Of a stretch of 64,000 nt of DNA, positions 8,556 to 17,431 are shown in pieces. The translations under genes were made by a program, and so were the position numbers. A model generated the notes under the pieces. The model was not told the DNA's origin. It was given only the letters and a program-made list of their open reading frames with translations, and searched no databases. The stretch's first letter is position 1, and each line of letters opens with the position of its first letter. Source of the stretch: Streptomyces sp. M92 (GTDB taxonomy: Bacteria; Actinomycetota; Actinomycetes; Streptomycetales; Streptomycetaceae); contig NZ_CP101137.1 in the NCBI RefSeq assembly GCF_028473745.1, forward strand, positions 4,092,001 through 4,156,000, read 5' to 3'.

Positions 8556-8595
8556 GTCGTCCGCACGTCTCCGTCGCGGCGGTCGTGCGGACGAC
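8556..8595. repeat. 12-bp perfect inverted repeat in the rsgA-alkA gap
   Basis: GTCGTCCGCACG (8556-8567) and CGTGCGGACGAC (8584-8595) are perfect complements 16 nt apart. The 359-bp gap from 8374 to 8732 holds this repeat, the rsgA terminator and the hairpin before the next gene, and no convincing gene. It may be a second terminator or a promoter-proximal operator. Confidence 0.45.
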
Positions 8596-8692
8596 ACGCC
8601 CGCGGCCGCGGCGGCGGGCTGCGACGGCCGCCGGTGCGGCCGCCGGGCAGACCGGCGACCTGCGCCACACCCGCCGACGCGATGTCCGATTT

Positions 8693-8720
8693 CCGCCAGC
8701 CCGGCCCTCGGGCCTGGCGG
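8693..8720 (+). promoter_or_regulatory. hairpin upstream of the Ada/AlkA-like gene
   Basis: CCGCCAGCCCG (8693-8703) pairs with CGGGCCTGGCGG (8709-8720) with one bulged base, ending 12 bp before the GTG start. It may be a regulator operator (the gene product itself has an AraC-type domain) or a translational control stem. Confidence 0.4.
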
Positions 8721-8732
8721 AGACTGGACGGC

Positions 8733-10142
8733 GTGAAGACGGACGACGTGGCGCTCGAGAAGGCGCGGGACAGCAGGTACGAGGCCGTACGCAGCCGGGA
8801 CGCCCGGTTCGACGGGGCGTTCTTCTTCGCCGTCGAGACGACCGGCATTTACTGCCGGCCCAGCTGCCCGGCAGTCACACCGAAGCGGAGCAACGTGCGG
8901 TTCTTCGCGACCGCCGCCGCCGCGCAGGGCTCGGGGTTCCGGGCCTGCCGGCGGTGCCGCCCGGACGCCGTGCCGGGCTCGGCCGACTGGAACGTCCGCG
9001 CCGACGTCGTGGGCCGCGCCATGCGGCTGATCGGGGACGGAGTCGTCGACCGCGAGGGCGTCGCCGGACTCGCCGGCCGGCTCGGCTACAGCGCCCGCCA
9101 GGTGCAGCGGCAGCTCACCGCCGAGCTCGGGGCCGGGCCGGTGGCCCTGGCCCGCGCCCAGCGGTCGCACACCGCGCGCGTCCTGCTGCAGACCACCGCC
9201 CTGCCGGTCACCGAGATCGCGTTCGCGTCGGGATTCGCCAGTGTGCGGCAGTTCAACGAGACGATCCGGGCCGTGTACGCGGCCACCCCGAGCGAGCTGC
9301 GCGCCGCCGCGCCCGCCCGCTCACGCACCGGCGCCCCCTCCGCCGGCATCCCGCTGCGCCTCGCCCACCGGGGGCCCTACCAGGCCGGGCCGGTCTTCGA
9401 CCTGCTCCAGCGGGAGGCCGTCGCCGGGGTCGAGGAGGTGAGCGGCCCCACCGGCCGCCGCCTGTACCGGCGCACCCTGCGCCTGCCGTACGGCACCGGG
9501 ATCGTCGCCGTCGACGAGCGTCCGGGCGGGACGCGCAACGGCAGCGGCGGCTGGCTCGACGCCCGCCTCCACCTCACCGACCTGCGTGACCTGACCACCG
9601 CCGTACAGCGGCTGCGCCGGCTCCTCGACCTCGACGCCGACCCGTACGCCGTCGACGAACGCCTCGGCGCCGACCCCCGTCTGGCCCCGCTGGTCGCCGC
9701 CCGCCCCGGACTGCGCTCGCCGGGCACCGCTGATCCCGACGAGTTCGCCGTACGGGCCCTGGCGGGGCGGGCGGAGGCCGAGCGGCTGGTCCAGCGGTAC
9801 GGCAAGACACTGGACGCGCCGTGCGGCACCCTCACCCACCTGTTCCCCGAACCGGGCGTCCTCGCCGAGGCGGAGCCGTACGGAGCGCCGGGCGCACTCG
9901 CCGCCGCCCTCGCCGACGGCGCCGTCCGCCTCGACCCCGGCGCCGACCGGGGCGACGCCGAACGCGCGCTGCTCGCCGTACCGGGCGTGGACGCCGCCAC
10001 GGCCGCCGTCGTCCGCGCCCGCGCCCTCGGCGACCCGGACGTCGCCCCGCCCGGCGCGGCCGTCCCCGACACCTGGCGCCCCTGGCGCTCGTACGCCCTG
10101 AGCCACCTGCGCGCAGCAGGAGAGTGGGAGAACCACCGATGA
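8733..10142 (+). CDS. Ada/AlkA-type DNA alkylation repair fusion with degenerate glycosylase domain
   Basis: A 469-aa protein. Residues about 15-85 are an Ada zinc/methyl-acceptor domain (YCRPSCP...ACRRCRPD), followed by an AraC-type helix-turn-helix (about 90-195) and an AlkA_N-like domain (about 205-300). The C-terminal HhH-GPD region is eroded: the segment that normally reads VLGQQVS is shortened to ALAGRAEA, and between VPGVDAATAAVV and TWRPWRSYALSHL the stretch that carries the catalytic Asp is missing. The regulatory Ada half looks intact, so it may mainly sense methyl phosphotriesters and activate the operon. The GTG at 8733 follows GGAG; an ATG at 8682 is an alternative start. The gene overlaps ogt by ATGA. 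Confidence 0.85.
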   Translation: MKTDDVALEKARDSRYEAVRSRDARFDGAFFFAVETTGIYCRPSCPAVTPKRSNVRFFATAAAAQGSGFRACRRCRPDAVPGSADWNVRADVVGRAMRLIGDGVVDREGVAGLAGRLGYSARQVQRQLTAELGAGPVALARAQRSHTARVLLQTTALPVTEIAFASGFASVRQFNETIRAVYAATPSELRAAAPARSRTGAPSAGIPLRLAHRGPYQAGPVFDLLQREAVAGVEEVSGPTGRRLYRRTLRLPYGTGIVAVDERPGGTRNGSGGWLDARLHLTDLRDLTTAVQRLRRLLDLDADPYAVDERLGADPRLAPLVAARPGLRSPGTADPDEFAVRALAGRAEAERLVQRYGKTLDAPCGTLTHLFPEPGVLAEAEPYGAPGALAAALADGAVRLDPGADRGDAERALLAVPGVDAATAAVVRARALGDPDVAPPGAAVPDTWRPWRSYALSHLRAAGEWENHR

Positions 10143-10669
10143 CGAAGACGACCATGACCACGACCACAGCCGCGACCACCGGTACCTACTGGACCGAGGT
10201 GCCCAGCCCCGTCGGCCCGCTGCTCCTCACCGCGGACGCGGACGGCGCGCTCACCTCCCTGTCCGTGCCCGGGCAGAAGGGCGGCCGTGGCGTCCAGGAG
10301 GGGTGGCGGCACGACGCCGGGCCCTTCCGGGCCGCCGGGGAGCAGCTCGCCGCCTACTTCGCCGGGGAGCTGACCGCGTTCCGGCTGCCGCTGCGGGCCG
10401 AGGGCACCGCCTTCCGGGAGCGGGTGTGGGCCGCCCTGGACGACGTGCCGTACGGGTCGACCACGACGTACGGCGAGATCGCCGCCCGCATCGGGGCCTC
10501 CCGGCCCGCGGTACGGGCCGTCGGCGGCGCGATCGGCGCCAACCCGCTGCTGATCCTGCGCCCCTGCCACCGGGTGATCGGCGCCGACGGCTCCCTGACC
10601 GGGTACGCGGGCGGCCTGGAGCGCAAGACGCGGCTGCTGGCCCTGGAGGGCACCCTGCCCAGGCCCTAA
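10139..10669 (+). CDS. ogt: methylated-DNA--protein-cysteine methyltransferase
   Basis: A 176-aa suicide alkyltransferase that moves methyl groups from O6-methylguanine to its own cysteine. The active-site motif PCHRV is present in LRPCHRVIGADGSLTGYAGG, with the upstream helix-turn-helix YGSTTTYGEIAARIG that inserts into the DNA groove. Residues 1-17 are a Thr-rich extension of no known role. The ATG at 10139 overlaps the stop of the Ada/AlkA-like gene, so sensor and repair enzyme are made together. The 3' end overlaps the convergent DUF456 gene by 4 bp. Confidence 0.93.
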   Translation: MTKTTMTTTTAATTGTYWTEVPSPVGPLLLTADADGALTSLSVPGQKGGRGVQEGWRHDAGPFRAAGEQLAAYFAGELTAFRLPLRAEGTAFRERVWAALDDVPYGSTTTYGEIAARIGASRPAVRAVGGAIGANPLLILRPCHRVIGADGSLTGYAGGLERKTRLLALEGTLPRP

Positions 10670-11154
10670 CCGGCCAGCACCGCCCCCAGCCACGCCGCGG
10701 TGATCAGCAGGCAGGCGAAGAACTCCGTCAGCACCCCGTAACCGCCCGCGCGCATCGCCGTACGCAGCGCCGCCCTCGCCTCGCCGTGCCGGCCCAGCCG
10801 CAGCCGCTCGGCGAGGTAGATGCCGCCCATGAAACCGGGTACCGCGCCGACCACCGGTATCAGGACGAAGCCGAGGACCGCGCCCGCGCCCCCGTAGAGC
10901 GTGAGCCGCCGGGTGGCGTCGTCCGCGCGCAGCCGCCGGCGCCGGGACGGCAGCGCCCAGCGCACCGCCAGGGACAGCAGCAGGACGACGGTGGCGCCGA
11001 CGAGCACGGCCCACGCCAGCGGCCGCGGGTCCTTCAGCGCCCACCACAGGACCCCGGCCCACACCAGCCACGACCCGGGCATGCCGGGGAACAGCACCCC
11101 GCACAGCCCGAGCAGTATCACCAGCCCGGACAGCAGGAGGTCCCACGCTCCCAT
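10666..11154 (-). CDS. DUF456 family integral membrane protein
   Basis: A 162-aa protein with four or five hydrophobic helices and the family signature LCGVLFPGMPGSWLVWAGVL near the N-terminus. A second glycine-rich half, GAVLGFVLIPVVGAVPGFMGG, also matches DUF456 (PF04306) proteins as I recall them. The function of the family is unknown. A basic loop, PSRRRRLRADDATRR, separates the two halves. The start is the ATG at 11152-11154. The gene is convergent with ogt. Confidence 0.85.
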   Translation of the reverse strand: MGAWDLLLSGLVILLGLCGVLFPGMPGSWLVWAGVLWWALKDPRPLAWAVLVGATVVLLLSLAVRWALPSRRRRLRADDATRRLTLYGGAGAVLGFVLIPVVGAVPGFMGGIYLAERLRLGRHGEARAALRTAMRAGGYGVLTEFFACLLITAAWLGAVLAG

Positions 11155-11217
11155 CTTTCCAGGGTGCCGGAGCCGCGCGCGGTCCGCAGATGTGCGGGCG
11201 GGTGCGGCGGGCGCCGG

Positions 11218-12201
11218 TCAGTGCCTCCTGGACACCCACTCCCGTTCGTAGGCGTGCCAGCCCAGCTGGAGCCGGGTGCTGACGCCGGTCAGTTCCATCA
11301 GCCGCTTGACCCGGCGCTGCACGGTCCGCAGCCCGAGGTCGAGCTGCTTGGCGACGCTCGCGTCGGTCAGGCCGGCCAGCAGCAGGGAAAGGATCTCCAG
11401 GTCGGTGGCGTCGGGCCCGTCCGGGCCGTGCTCGGTCACCCCCGAGGCGCCCAGCCGCAGCGGCAGCGCCTGGCGCCACACCGCCTCGAACAGTCCCGAC
11501 AGCAGCTCCAGCAGGCCGCTGGCGTGCACGACCAGCGCGGCGGGCTCCGAGGAGCGCGCGGTGAGCGGGACCAGGGCGAGGGACCGGTCGGCGACGACCA
11601 GCTTGGTCGGCACCCGGTCCACCACCCGCACCTGCTCCTCGCGGCCGAGCGCGGCGGACAGTTCGGTGATGCCGGTCGGCAGGTCCAGCACCGAACGCTC
11701 CAGCACCACCCGGTAGCGGACGCCGCGTCCGGCGGCCTGCTCCTCGGCGTCGTTCTCCATGCCGGTCACGGCGACCGGTTTGTCGGTGACCAGCGCGCAC
11801 ACCTCGTCGGTCGCCCCGAGCTGGAGCTGGACGAAGCGCTGGGCGACCGCCGCGGCTCCGGTCACCACCTCCACCAGGTCGTGCACCGCGGGTTCGGCCG
11901 CCGCCGCGCGGTACTCCTCGGCCAGCAGCGCCGCCGCCAGCTCCGCCCGCTCCAGCTCGTGCCGCTGCTGGGCGAGCAGCGCGCCCAGCGCCACCCCCGG
12001 CGGCGCGGCGACCCAGCGGCCCGGCCGGGCCGAGGACTGGGCCGCGAGACCGTTCTGCTCCAGCCGGCGCAGCGCACGTTCCGTCTCCTGCTCGCCGAGC
12101 GCGAGCCGGCGGGCCAGATCGGGCACGTCGGCCGCGCCCACGGACACCAGCGCCCGGTACGCCGACTCGTGCGTGTCCTCCAGCCCCAGTACTCCCAGCA
12201 T
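11218..12201 (-). CDS. TrmB-like / LuxR-type helix-turn-helix regulator
   Basis: A 327-aa regulator with DNA-binding motifs at both ends. Residues about 5-60 form a winged-helix region like TrmB/MarR (ADVPDLARRLALGEQETERALRRLEQNGL). The C-terminal 65 residues are a LuxR/GerE-like motif (DLEILSLLLAGLTDASVAKQLDLGLRTVQRRVKRLMEL). The middle 200 residues hold no recognised sensor and may sit in the PLD-like fold usual for these proteins. The start at 12199-12201 is chosen because a GGGGAGGGG site lies about 9 nt upstream; the open frame extends further but loses the family start. It diverges from the PP2C-like gene. Confidence 0.82.
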   Translation of the reverse strand: MLGVLGLEDTHESAYRALVSVGAADVPDLARRLALGEQETERALRRLEQNGLAAQSSARPGRWVAAPPGVALGALLAQQRHELERAELAAALLAEEYRAAAAEPAVHDLVEVVTGAAAVAQRFVQLQLGATDEVCALVTDKPVAVTGMENDAEEQAAGRGVRYRVVLERSVLDLPTGITELSAALGREEQVRVVDRVPTKLVVADRSLALVPLTARSSEPAALVVHASGLLELLSGLFEAVWRQALPLRLGASGVTEHGPDGPDATDLEILSLLLAGLTDASVAKQLDLGLRTVQRRVKRLMELTGVSTRLQLGWHAYEREWVSRRH

Positions 12202-12416
12202 CAGCCTCGCCCCTCCCCGAGCACCAACCTCACCACTGCCCGCGGTGCCGCCCGTGGCGGAAAACGGCCACGGCGCAAAACCGCCTCGGGACATCATCGC
12301 CGTACCGCCGGTCACTCTGCCAAGGTGGCGTCGCCGGGCGGTTCTCCCGTGGGGGGTGGGACCGCTCGGCCACCCCGCCTCGCAACACCGTTCGAGCCGT
12401 CCCCCGACACGCCGTC

Positions 12417-12438
12417 CCGGCGCACGCCGGTGCGCCGG
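12417..12438. promoter_or_regulatory. palindrome in the divergent promoter region
   Basis: CCGGCGCAC (12417-12425) and GTGCGCCGG (12430-12438) form a perfect 9-bp dyad with a 4-nt centre, 53 bp before the ATG at 12491. The 289-bp gap 12202-12490 has no gene and must contain both divergent promoters. This is a possible operator for the TrmB/LuxR regulator. Confidence 0.35.
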
Positions 12439-12490
12439 ATTTTCCCGATGCCCCGTTCTCATCCGGCTCCGTCGGTGGACAATCAGGAGC

Positions 12491-14038
12491 ATGAGTCAGC
12501 AGGGGGGAAGTCCCGCCGGTCATGACGACGACTGGTGGGCGCAGCTGTACGACGACTCCGCCGACGACACCGGCCCCACGACCGCGCCCGATTCCCTGGA
12601 CGACCGCTTCACCTCGGCGGCGGGGACGGTGGCCCGCGGCCCGGACCACGGCACACGGGGCGGGCCGACGCCTCCGCCGCCGACGCCCGCGCCCGTCGGC
12701 GTCCCCGCTCCCCGCACCGGGCCGCCTTCCCCCGCCGGCACCACCTCGGGCCACCCCGGCCCGCCCCCGCCACGGGCCCCGTGGGAACCCCCACCGGCCA
12801 TACCCACCGGACCGGTGAGCTTCCCGGCCGGGCGGCAGGGCGGACAGCCCGCCCCGCCCTCCCCTCGGAGCGACCGGCCCGGCCCTCCGCTGCCCCCGCC
12901 CGGCGGCGGGCGTCGGGTGTGGACGCGTGGGCGTACGACCTCGGGGACCGGGGACGCCGATCTCTCGGAGCCGGCCGCCGGCGGCTCCGCGCCACCGCCG
13001 CCGGCCGGGGACGCTCCCGTTCTGCCGCCGCTGCCGCCCCCGTTCCTGCCCTCGGCCCCGCCCGCGCCCGCCGGCCCCGACTACGTCGGCTCCGGGCCGC
13101 CCACCTACGACCCCGAGCCCACCGCCCTGCCGCCCGCCGACCCCGAGGGGCTGGACGGGCTGGTGGCGGACACGGTGCTGGACGGCGCCCGGTACGGGAA
13201 CTGCACCCTGCGGGCCGTCTCCGTGCGGGGCGACTCCGCGCGCTACCGGGGCGAGCCGCGCCGCGACGCGCTGCTCGTCGCCCGCTTCGGCGCGGGGGAG
13301 CAGGCGCTGGTGCTGGTGGCGATGGCCACCGGGGCCCGCGCGAGCGCCGGAGCGCACCGGGCGGCGGCCGAGGTCTGCCGGTGGATCGGGCGGGCCGTGG
13401 GCCGCAGCCACGACCGGCTCGGTCAGGACCTGAGGGCCGGGCGCCGCGGCGAGCTGAAGTCCGGGCTGCACCGGCTCACCGACCGCAGCCTCGGCCGGCT
13501 CCGCGCGGGCGCCGCCGACCAGGGCCTGAGCCCCGACGAGTACGCCGCCACCCTGCGCTGCCTGCTGCTGCCCGCCGACCCCGAGTGCCGTACGCGGGTG
13601 TACTTCGGCGTCGGCGCGGGCGGACTGCTGCGGCTGCGGGACGGGGCCTGGCAGAACATGGAGCCCAGCGCGGGCGAGGTCGCCGGCGAACCCGTCGTCG
13701 GGTTCGGGTCGCCGCCCGCCGAGACACCCGAGGGGGACCGGCTCACCATGGACCTCGGCGTCACCGCCCCGCCCGGCCCCCACCACGACCCGCCCGCCGG
13801 GCCGCCCCGCGAACCCTTCCGCTTCCGCGCCTCCGTAGCCCGCCCGGGTGATGTGCTGCTGATGTGCACGGCGGGCCTCGCCGAGCCGTTGCTCAGCGAG
13901 CCCGAGCTGGGCACACTCCTCGCCCGGCGGTGGTCCGGCCGCACCCCGCCCGGCCTCGCGGAGTTCCTCGCCGACAGCGGCGTCCGGGTCAAGGGTTACG
14001 CCGACGACCGTACGGCCGCCGCCGTTTGGGAGGCGTGA
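12491..14038 (+). CDS. PP2C-like protein phosphatase with proline-rich N-terminus
   Basis: A 515-aa protein. Residues 1-215 are low complexity and rich in Pro/Gly/Ala, resembling disordered linkers of actinobacterial Ser/Thr kinase partners. Residues about 230-510 resemble the PP2C domain used in FHA/kinase-linked phosphatases: GARYGNCTLRAVSVRGDSARYRG, a central ATGARASAGAHRAA, and GDVLLMCTAGLAEPL (compare the canonical GD.LLLCTDGL). The usual metal-binding aspartates of the SDxGxxR and DGxx motifs appear altered (VRGDSARYRG; CTAGLAEP), so activity is uncertain. The protein is cytoplasmic. ATG 12491 follows CAGGAG. Confidence 0.72.
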   Translation: MSQQGGSPAGHDDDWWAQLYDDSADDTGPTTAPDSLDDRFTSAAGTVARGPDHGTRGGPTPPPPTPAPVGVPAPRTGPPSPAGTTSGHPGPPPPRAPWEPPPAIPTGPVSFPAGRQGGQPAPPSPRSDRPGPPLPPPGGGRRVWTRGRTTSGTGDADLSEPAAGGSAPPPPAGDAPVLPPLPPPFLPSAPPAPAGPDYVGSGPPTYDPEPTALPPADPEGLDGLVADTVLDGARYGNCTLRAVSVRGDSARYRGEPRRDALLVARFGAGEQALVLVAMATGARASAGAHRAAAEVCRWIGRAVGRSHDRLGQDLRAGRRGELKSGLHRLTDRSLGRLRAGAADQGLSPDEYAATLRCLLLPADPECRTRVYFGVGAGGLLRLRDGAWQNMEPSAGEVAGEPVVGFGSPPAETPEGDRLTMDLGVTAPPGPHHDPPAGPPREPFRFRASVARPGDVLLMCTAGLAEPLLSEPELGTLLARRWSGRTPPGLAEFLADSGVRVKGYADDRTAAAVWEA

Positions 14039-14066
14039 CGCCGCTCGGTGTGCCATAGCTGGAGCC

Positions 14067-15809
14067 ATGGCCAAACAGAACGTCGCGGAACAGTTCGTCG
14101 ACATCCTCACCCGCGCCGGAGTCAAGCGCCTCTACGGAGTCGTCGGCGACAGCCTCAACCCGGTGGTGGACGCCGTGCGCCGCCACTCGGGCATCGAGTG
14201 GGTGCATGTGCGGCACGAGGAGACCGCCGCCTTCGCCGCCGGGGCGGAGGCCCAGATCACCGGCAAGCTCACCGCCTGCGCCGGCTCCTGCGGCCCCGGC
14301 AACCTCCACCTCATCAACGGCCTCTACGACGCCCACCGCTCCGCGGCCCCCGTCCTCGCCCTCGCCTCGCAGATCCCCTCCAGCGAGATCGGCCTCGGCT
14401 TCTTCCAGGAGACCCACCCCGACCAGCTCTTCCGCGAGTGCAGCCACTACAGCGAGCTGATCTCCAGCCCCAGGCAGATGCCCCGGCTGCTCCAGACCGC
14501 CATCCAGCACGCCGTCGGCCAGGGCGGCGTCAGCGTCGTCTCGCTGCCCGGCGACATCGCCGACGAGCCCGCGCCGGAGACGGCCGCCGAGACGGCACTG
14601 GTCACCTCCCGGCCGACCGTACGGCCCGGCGACGAGGAGATCGACCGGCTGGTGCGGCTGATCGACGACGCCGACAAGGTCACCCTGTTCTGCGGCGCCG
14701 GCACGGCGGGCGCGCACGCCGAGGTGATGGAGTTCGCCGGGAAGGTCAAGTCCCCGGTCGGGCACGCCCTGCGGGGCAAGGAGTGGATCCAGTACGACAA
14801 CCCGTACGACGTGGGGATGAGCGGGCTGCTCGGGTACGGCGCCGCCTACGAGGCCACCCACGAGTGCGACCTGCTGATCCTGCTAGGCACCGACTTCCCG
14901 TACAACGCCTTCCTGCCCGACGACGTGAAGATCGCCCAGATCGACGTCCGGCCCGAGCACCTGGGCCGGCGTTCCAAGCTGGACCTCGCGGTGTGGGGCG
15001 ACGCGAAGGAGACCCTGCGGTGCCTGATCCCGCGGGTGAAGGAGAAGAAGAGCCGCCGCTTCCTCGACCGGATGCTGAAGAAGCACGCGGATGCCCTGGA
15101 GGGCGTCGTCAAGGCGTACACCCGCAAGGTCGACAAGCACGTCCCGATCCACCCCGAGTACGTCGCCGCAGTGCTGGACGAGATGGCCGACGACGACGCC
15201 GTGTTCACCGTCGACACCGGCATGTGCAACGTCTGGGCCGCGCGCTACATCCAGCCCAACGGCAAGCGCCGCGTCATCGGCTCCTTCTCGCACGGCTCGA
15301 TGGCGAACGCGCTGCCCATGGCGATCGGCGCCCAGTTCACCGACCGGCGCCGGCAGGTCGTGTCGATGTCCGGCGACGGCGGGTTCACCATGCTGATGGG
15401 TGACTTCCTCACCCTCGTCCAGCACGACCTGCCGGTGAAGGTCGTGCTCTTCAACAACTCCTCGCTCGGCATGGTCGAGCTGGAGATGCTGGTCGCCGGC
15501 CTGCCCTCGCACGGCGTCTCCAACGCCAACCCCGACTTCGCCGCCGTCGCCGAGGCCTGCGGCGCCTTCGGGGTGCGGGTGGAGAAGCCGAAGGACCTGG
15601 CCGGGGCGCTGAAGGCCGCGTTCAAGCACAAGGGACCGGCCTTGGTCGACGTCGTCACCGACCCCAACGCCCTGTCCATCCCGCCGAAGATCAGCGCCGA
15701 CATGGTCACCGGCTTCGCACTGTCCGCCTCCAAGATCGTGCTGGACGGCGGCGTCGGGCGGATGCTCCAGATGGCCCGCTCGAACCTGCGGAACGTGCCG
15801 CGCCCGTGA
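14067..15809 (+). CDS. poxB: thiamine pyrophosphate-dependent pyruvate oxidase/dehydrogenase (PoxB-like)
   Basis: A 580-aa three-domain ThDP enzyme. The N-terminal PYR domain carries the catalytic glutamate in VRHEETAAFAAG (Glu51), the central domain binds FAD, and the C-terminal PP domain carries the ThDP/Mg motif GDGGFTMLMGDF...NNSSLG. The length and the phrase SCGPGNLHLINGLYDAHRS match pyruvate:quinone oxidoreductases (E. coli PoxB is 572 aa as I recall), which decarboxylate pyruvate to acetate and pass electrons to quinone at the membrane. Acetolactate synthase is the main alternative but normally has a different middle domain. The ATG at 14067 follows GGAG closely. The gene is monocistronic. 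Confidence 0.88.
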   Translation: MAKQNVAEQFVDILTRAGVKRLYGVVGDSLNPVVDAVRRHSGIEWVHVRHEETAAFAAGAEAQITGKLTACAGSCGPGNLHLINGLYDAHRSAAPVLALASQIPSSEIGLGFFQETHPDQLFRECSHYSELISSPRQMPRLLQTAIQHAVGQGGVSVVSLPGDIADEPAPETAAETALVTSRPTVRPGDEEIDRLVRLIDDADKVTLFCGAGTAGAHAEVMEFAGKVKSPVGHALRGKEWIQYDNPYDVGMSGLLGYGAAYEATHECDLLILLGTDFPYNAFLPDDVKIAQIDVRPEHLGRRSKLDLAVWGDAKETLRCLIPRVKEKKSRRFLDRMLKKHADALEGVVKAYTRKVDKHVPIHPEYVAAVLDEMADDDAVFTVDTGMCNVWAARYIQPNGKRRVIGSFSHGSMANALPMAIGAQFTDRRRQVVSMSGDGGFTMLMGDFLTLVQHDLPVKVVLFNNSSLGMVELEMLVAGLPSHGVSNANPDFAAVAEACGAFGVRVEKPKDLAGALKAAFKHKGPALVDVVTDPNALSIPPKISADMVTGFALSASKIVLDGGVGRMLQMARSNLRNVPRP

Positions 15810-15886
15810 CCGGCGGCACGGCCGTCGTGGGGGAATCCGGCGAATCGAGATGACTGCCCGGGGTCCGAACGGGCAAGGCTTCCTCC

Positions 15887-16336
15887 GTGAAGGTGTTCGA
15901 ACAGGGAGGGAACGACATCAGCACGTGGACGGGGGACATGGAAAGGAAGGCGGTGCCACAGCTCAGCCAACGACTCGGACGGGCGGACCTGCGGGCGGTG
16001 CCCGAGGCCCGGCGGGCCCTGCGTGAGCTGCTGCGGCACTGGGGCGGTCCCGGACGGTCGGAGATCGCGGAGCTGCTGACCAGCGAGCTCGTCACCAACG
16101 CCTTGGTCCACACCGACGAGGGCGCGGTCCTGACCGCCACGGTCGGACCGAGCGCGCTGCGGGTCGAGGTGCGGGACCGCGCCGACGGCCTGCCCCGGCC
16201 GCGCACGCCGCCCCCGCAGGAGAGCACCGGCGGCAGGGGCCTGCTCCTCGTGCAGACCCTCGCGGACGACTGGGGCGTGCGGCTCTGCGGGACGGGCAAG
16301 TCGGTCTGGTTCGAACTGGACGCCGAGGCGGCGTGA
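15887..16336 (+). CDS. ATP-binding regulatory protein (anti-sigma/HATPase_c_2 family)
   Basis: A 149-aa protein with a GHKL ATPase fold of the RsbW/SpoIIAB type: N-box ELLTSELVTNALVHT, then VRDRADGLP, and the glycine-rich lid GGRGLLLVQTLADDWGV. Streptomyces carry dozens of these stand-alone kinases, and partners are rarely encoded next door; none is here. The first start is GTG 15887, but its ribosome site is poor. A GGAGGG at 15905 and an in-frame ATG at 15938 make a shorter 132-aa form possible. A strong hairpin follows the stop. Confidence 0.85.
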   Translation: MKVFEQGGNDISTWTGDMERKAVPQLSQRLGRADLRAVPEARRALRELLRHWGGPGRSEIAELLTSELVTNALVHTDEGAVLTATVGPSALRVEVRDRADGLPRPRTPPPQESTGGRGLLLVQTLADDWGVRLCGTGKSVWFELDAEAA

Positions 16337-16364
16337 CGGGCCGCCGGGCTCCCGGCGGCCCGTC
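16335..16364. terminator. bidirectional terminator hairpin
   Basis: GACGGGCCGCCGGG (16335-16348) and CCCGGCGGCCCGTC (16351-16364) form a perfect 14-bp stem between the convergent genes ending at 16336 and 16379. It can serve both transcripts. Confidence 0.75.
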
Positions 16365-16378
16365 AGACCTGACCGCGA

Positions 16379-17431
16379 CTAACCGAACTGCTGCTCCAGG
16401 TCCTTGAGCTTGCGCTCCAGGGAGTCCAGCCGCGGCAGGGTCTGCGTGTCGTCCTCCGCGGTGAGGTCGACGGTGACCGGGTCAGCGCCGTTGCGCACGG
16501 GCTGCAAGGAGGGCCGCCGGCGTCCGGGCAGGGGCTCCGGGGTCGATATGGCAGGCTCCGCGGTGGCCCGTTCGGTGCCGCGCTCCACCTGCTGCACCTC
16601 GACCTCGACCTGCCGGCCGCCGCGCCCGGGGAAGCCCCGGTGGCCGTGGCCCCGGCTGATCGCCTTGAGCTGGGCCCGCTCCAGACGCTCCTGCTCGCGC
16701 CGGCGCTGCTTGGCCTCCTCCTTCTTGCGCATGTCGTCGCGCACCTCCTCGACGGCCTCGTCGAGGCTGCGCACGCCCTCCAGGAGCATCAGCGACCAGG
16801 CGCGGTACGTCTCCCGGGGGGCCCGCAGCCAGCGCACCATGCGGATCTGCGGCAGCGGGCGGGGCACCAGCCCCTGTTCGCGCAGCGCGGCCCGGCGGGT
16901 CTGCTTCAGGGCGCGGTCGAACAGGACCGCCGCCGACAGGGACATGCCCGCGAAGAAGTGCGGGGCACCCGCGTGACCGATGCCGCGGGGCGCGTGCACC
17001 CAGTTGAACCACGCCGCCGCGAACGCGAAGGTCCACACGAGTATGCGGGAGCCGAGCGCCGCGTCACCGTGGCTGGCCTCGCGCACCGCGAGGACGGAGC
17101 AGAACATCGCCGCCCCGTCGAGCCCGAACGGGACCAGGTACTGCCAGCCGCCGCTCAGGCCGAGGTTCTGCTCGCCGAAGCCGACCAGACCGTGGAAGGA
17201 GAGCGCCGCGGCGACCGCGGCACAGCAGAAGAGCAGGACATAGGAGACGCTGCCGTAGAGGGCTTCCTTGCGTCTGCGCCGCTCCTCCATGCGCTCCCAC
17301 GAGTCGTCCGCGCCCTCGTCCTTCCCCGAGGAACGCCTGCCTCGCGCGAGCACCGCCACCGCCGCCAGCATGCCCAGGAGCAGCACGGCGCCCGGAAGCA
17401 GCCAGTTCAGCGATATGTCGGTCAATCTCAT
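16379..17431 (-). CDS. DUF2637 (SpdB-like) membrane protein
   Basis: A 350-aa protein. There is one hydrophobic segment at about 9-30, then a charged loop, then three more segments at about 60-165 containing GSVSYVLLFCCAAVAAALSF and the FGLDGAAMFCSVLA signature of DUF2637. A long charged, probably coiled-coil region at about 215-275 (RDDMRKKEEAKQRRREQERLE) precedes a low-complexity tail. DUF2637 proteins are best known as SpdB spread proteins of conjugative Streptomyces plasmids, but many chromosomal versions like this have no plasmid context. The start at 17431 is set by AAAGGGA 6 nt upstream. The role is unknown. Confidence 0.78.
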   Translation of the reverse strand: MRLTDISLNWLLPGAVLLLGMLAAVAVLARGRRSSGKDEGADDSWERMEERRRRKEALYGSVSYVLLFCCAAVAAALSFHGLVGFGEQNLGLSGGWQYLVPFGLDGAAMFCSVLAVREASHGDAALGSRILVWTFAFAAAWFNWVHAPRGIGHAGAPHFFAGMSLSAAVLFDRALKQTRRAALREQGLVPRPLPQIRMVRWLRAPRETYRAWSLMLLEGVRSLDEAVEEVRDDMRKKEEAKQRRREQERLERAQLKAISRGHGHRGFPGRGGRQVEVEVQQVERGTERATAEPAISTPEPLPGRRRPSLQPVRNGADPVTVDLTAEDDTQTLPRLDSLERKLKDLEQQFG

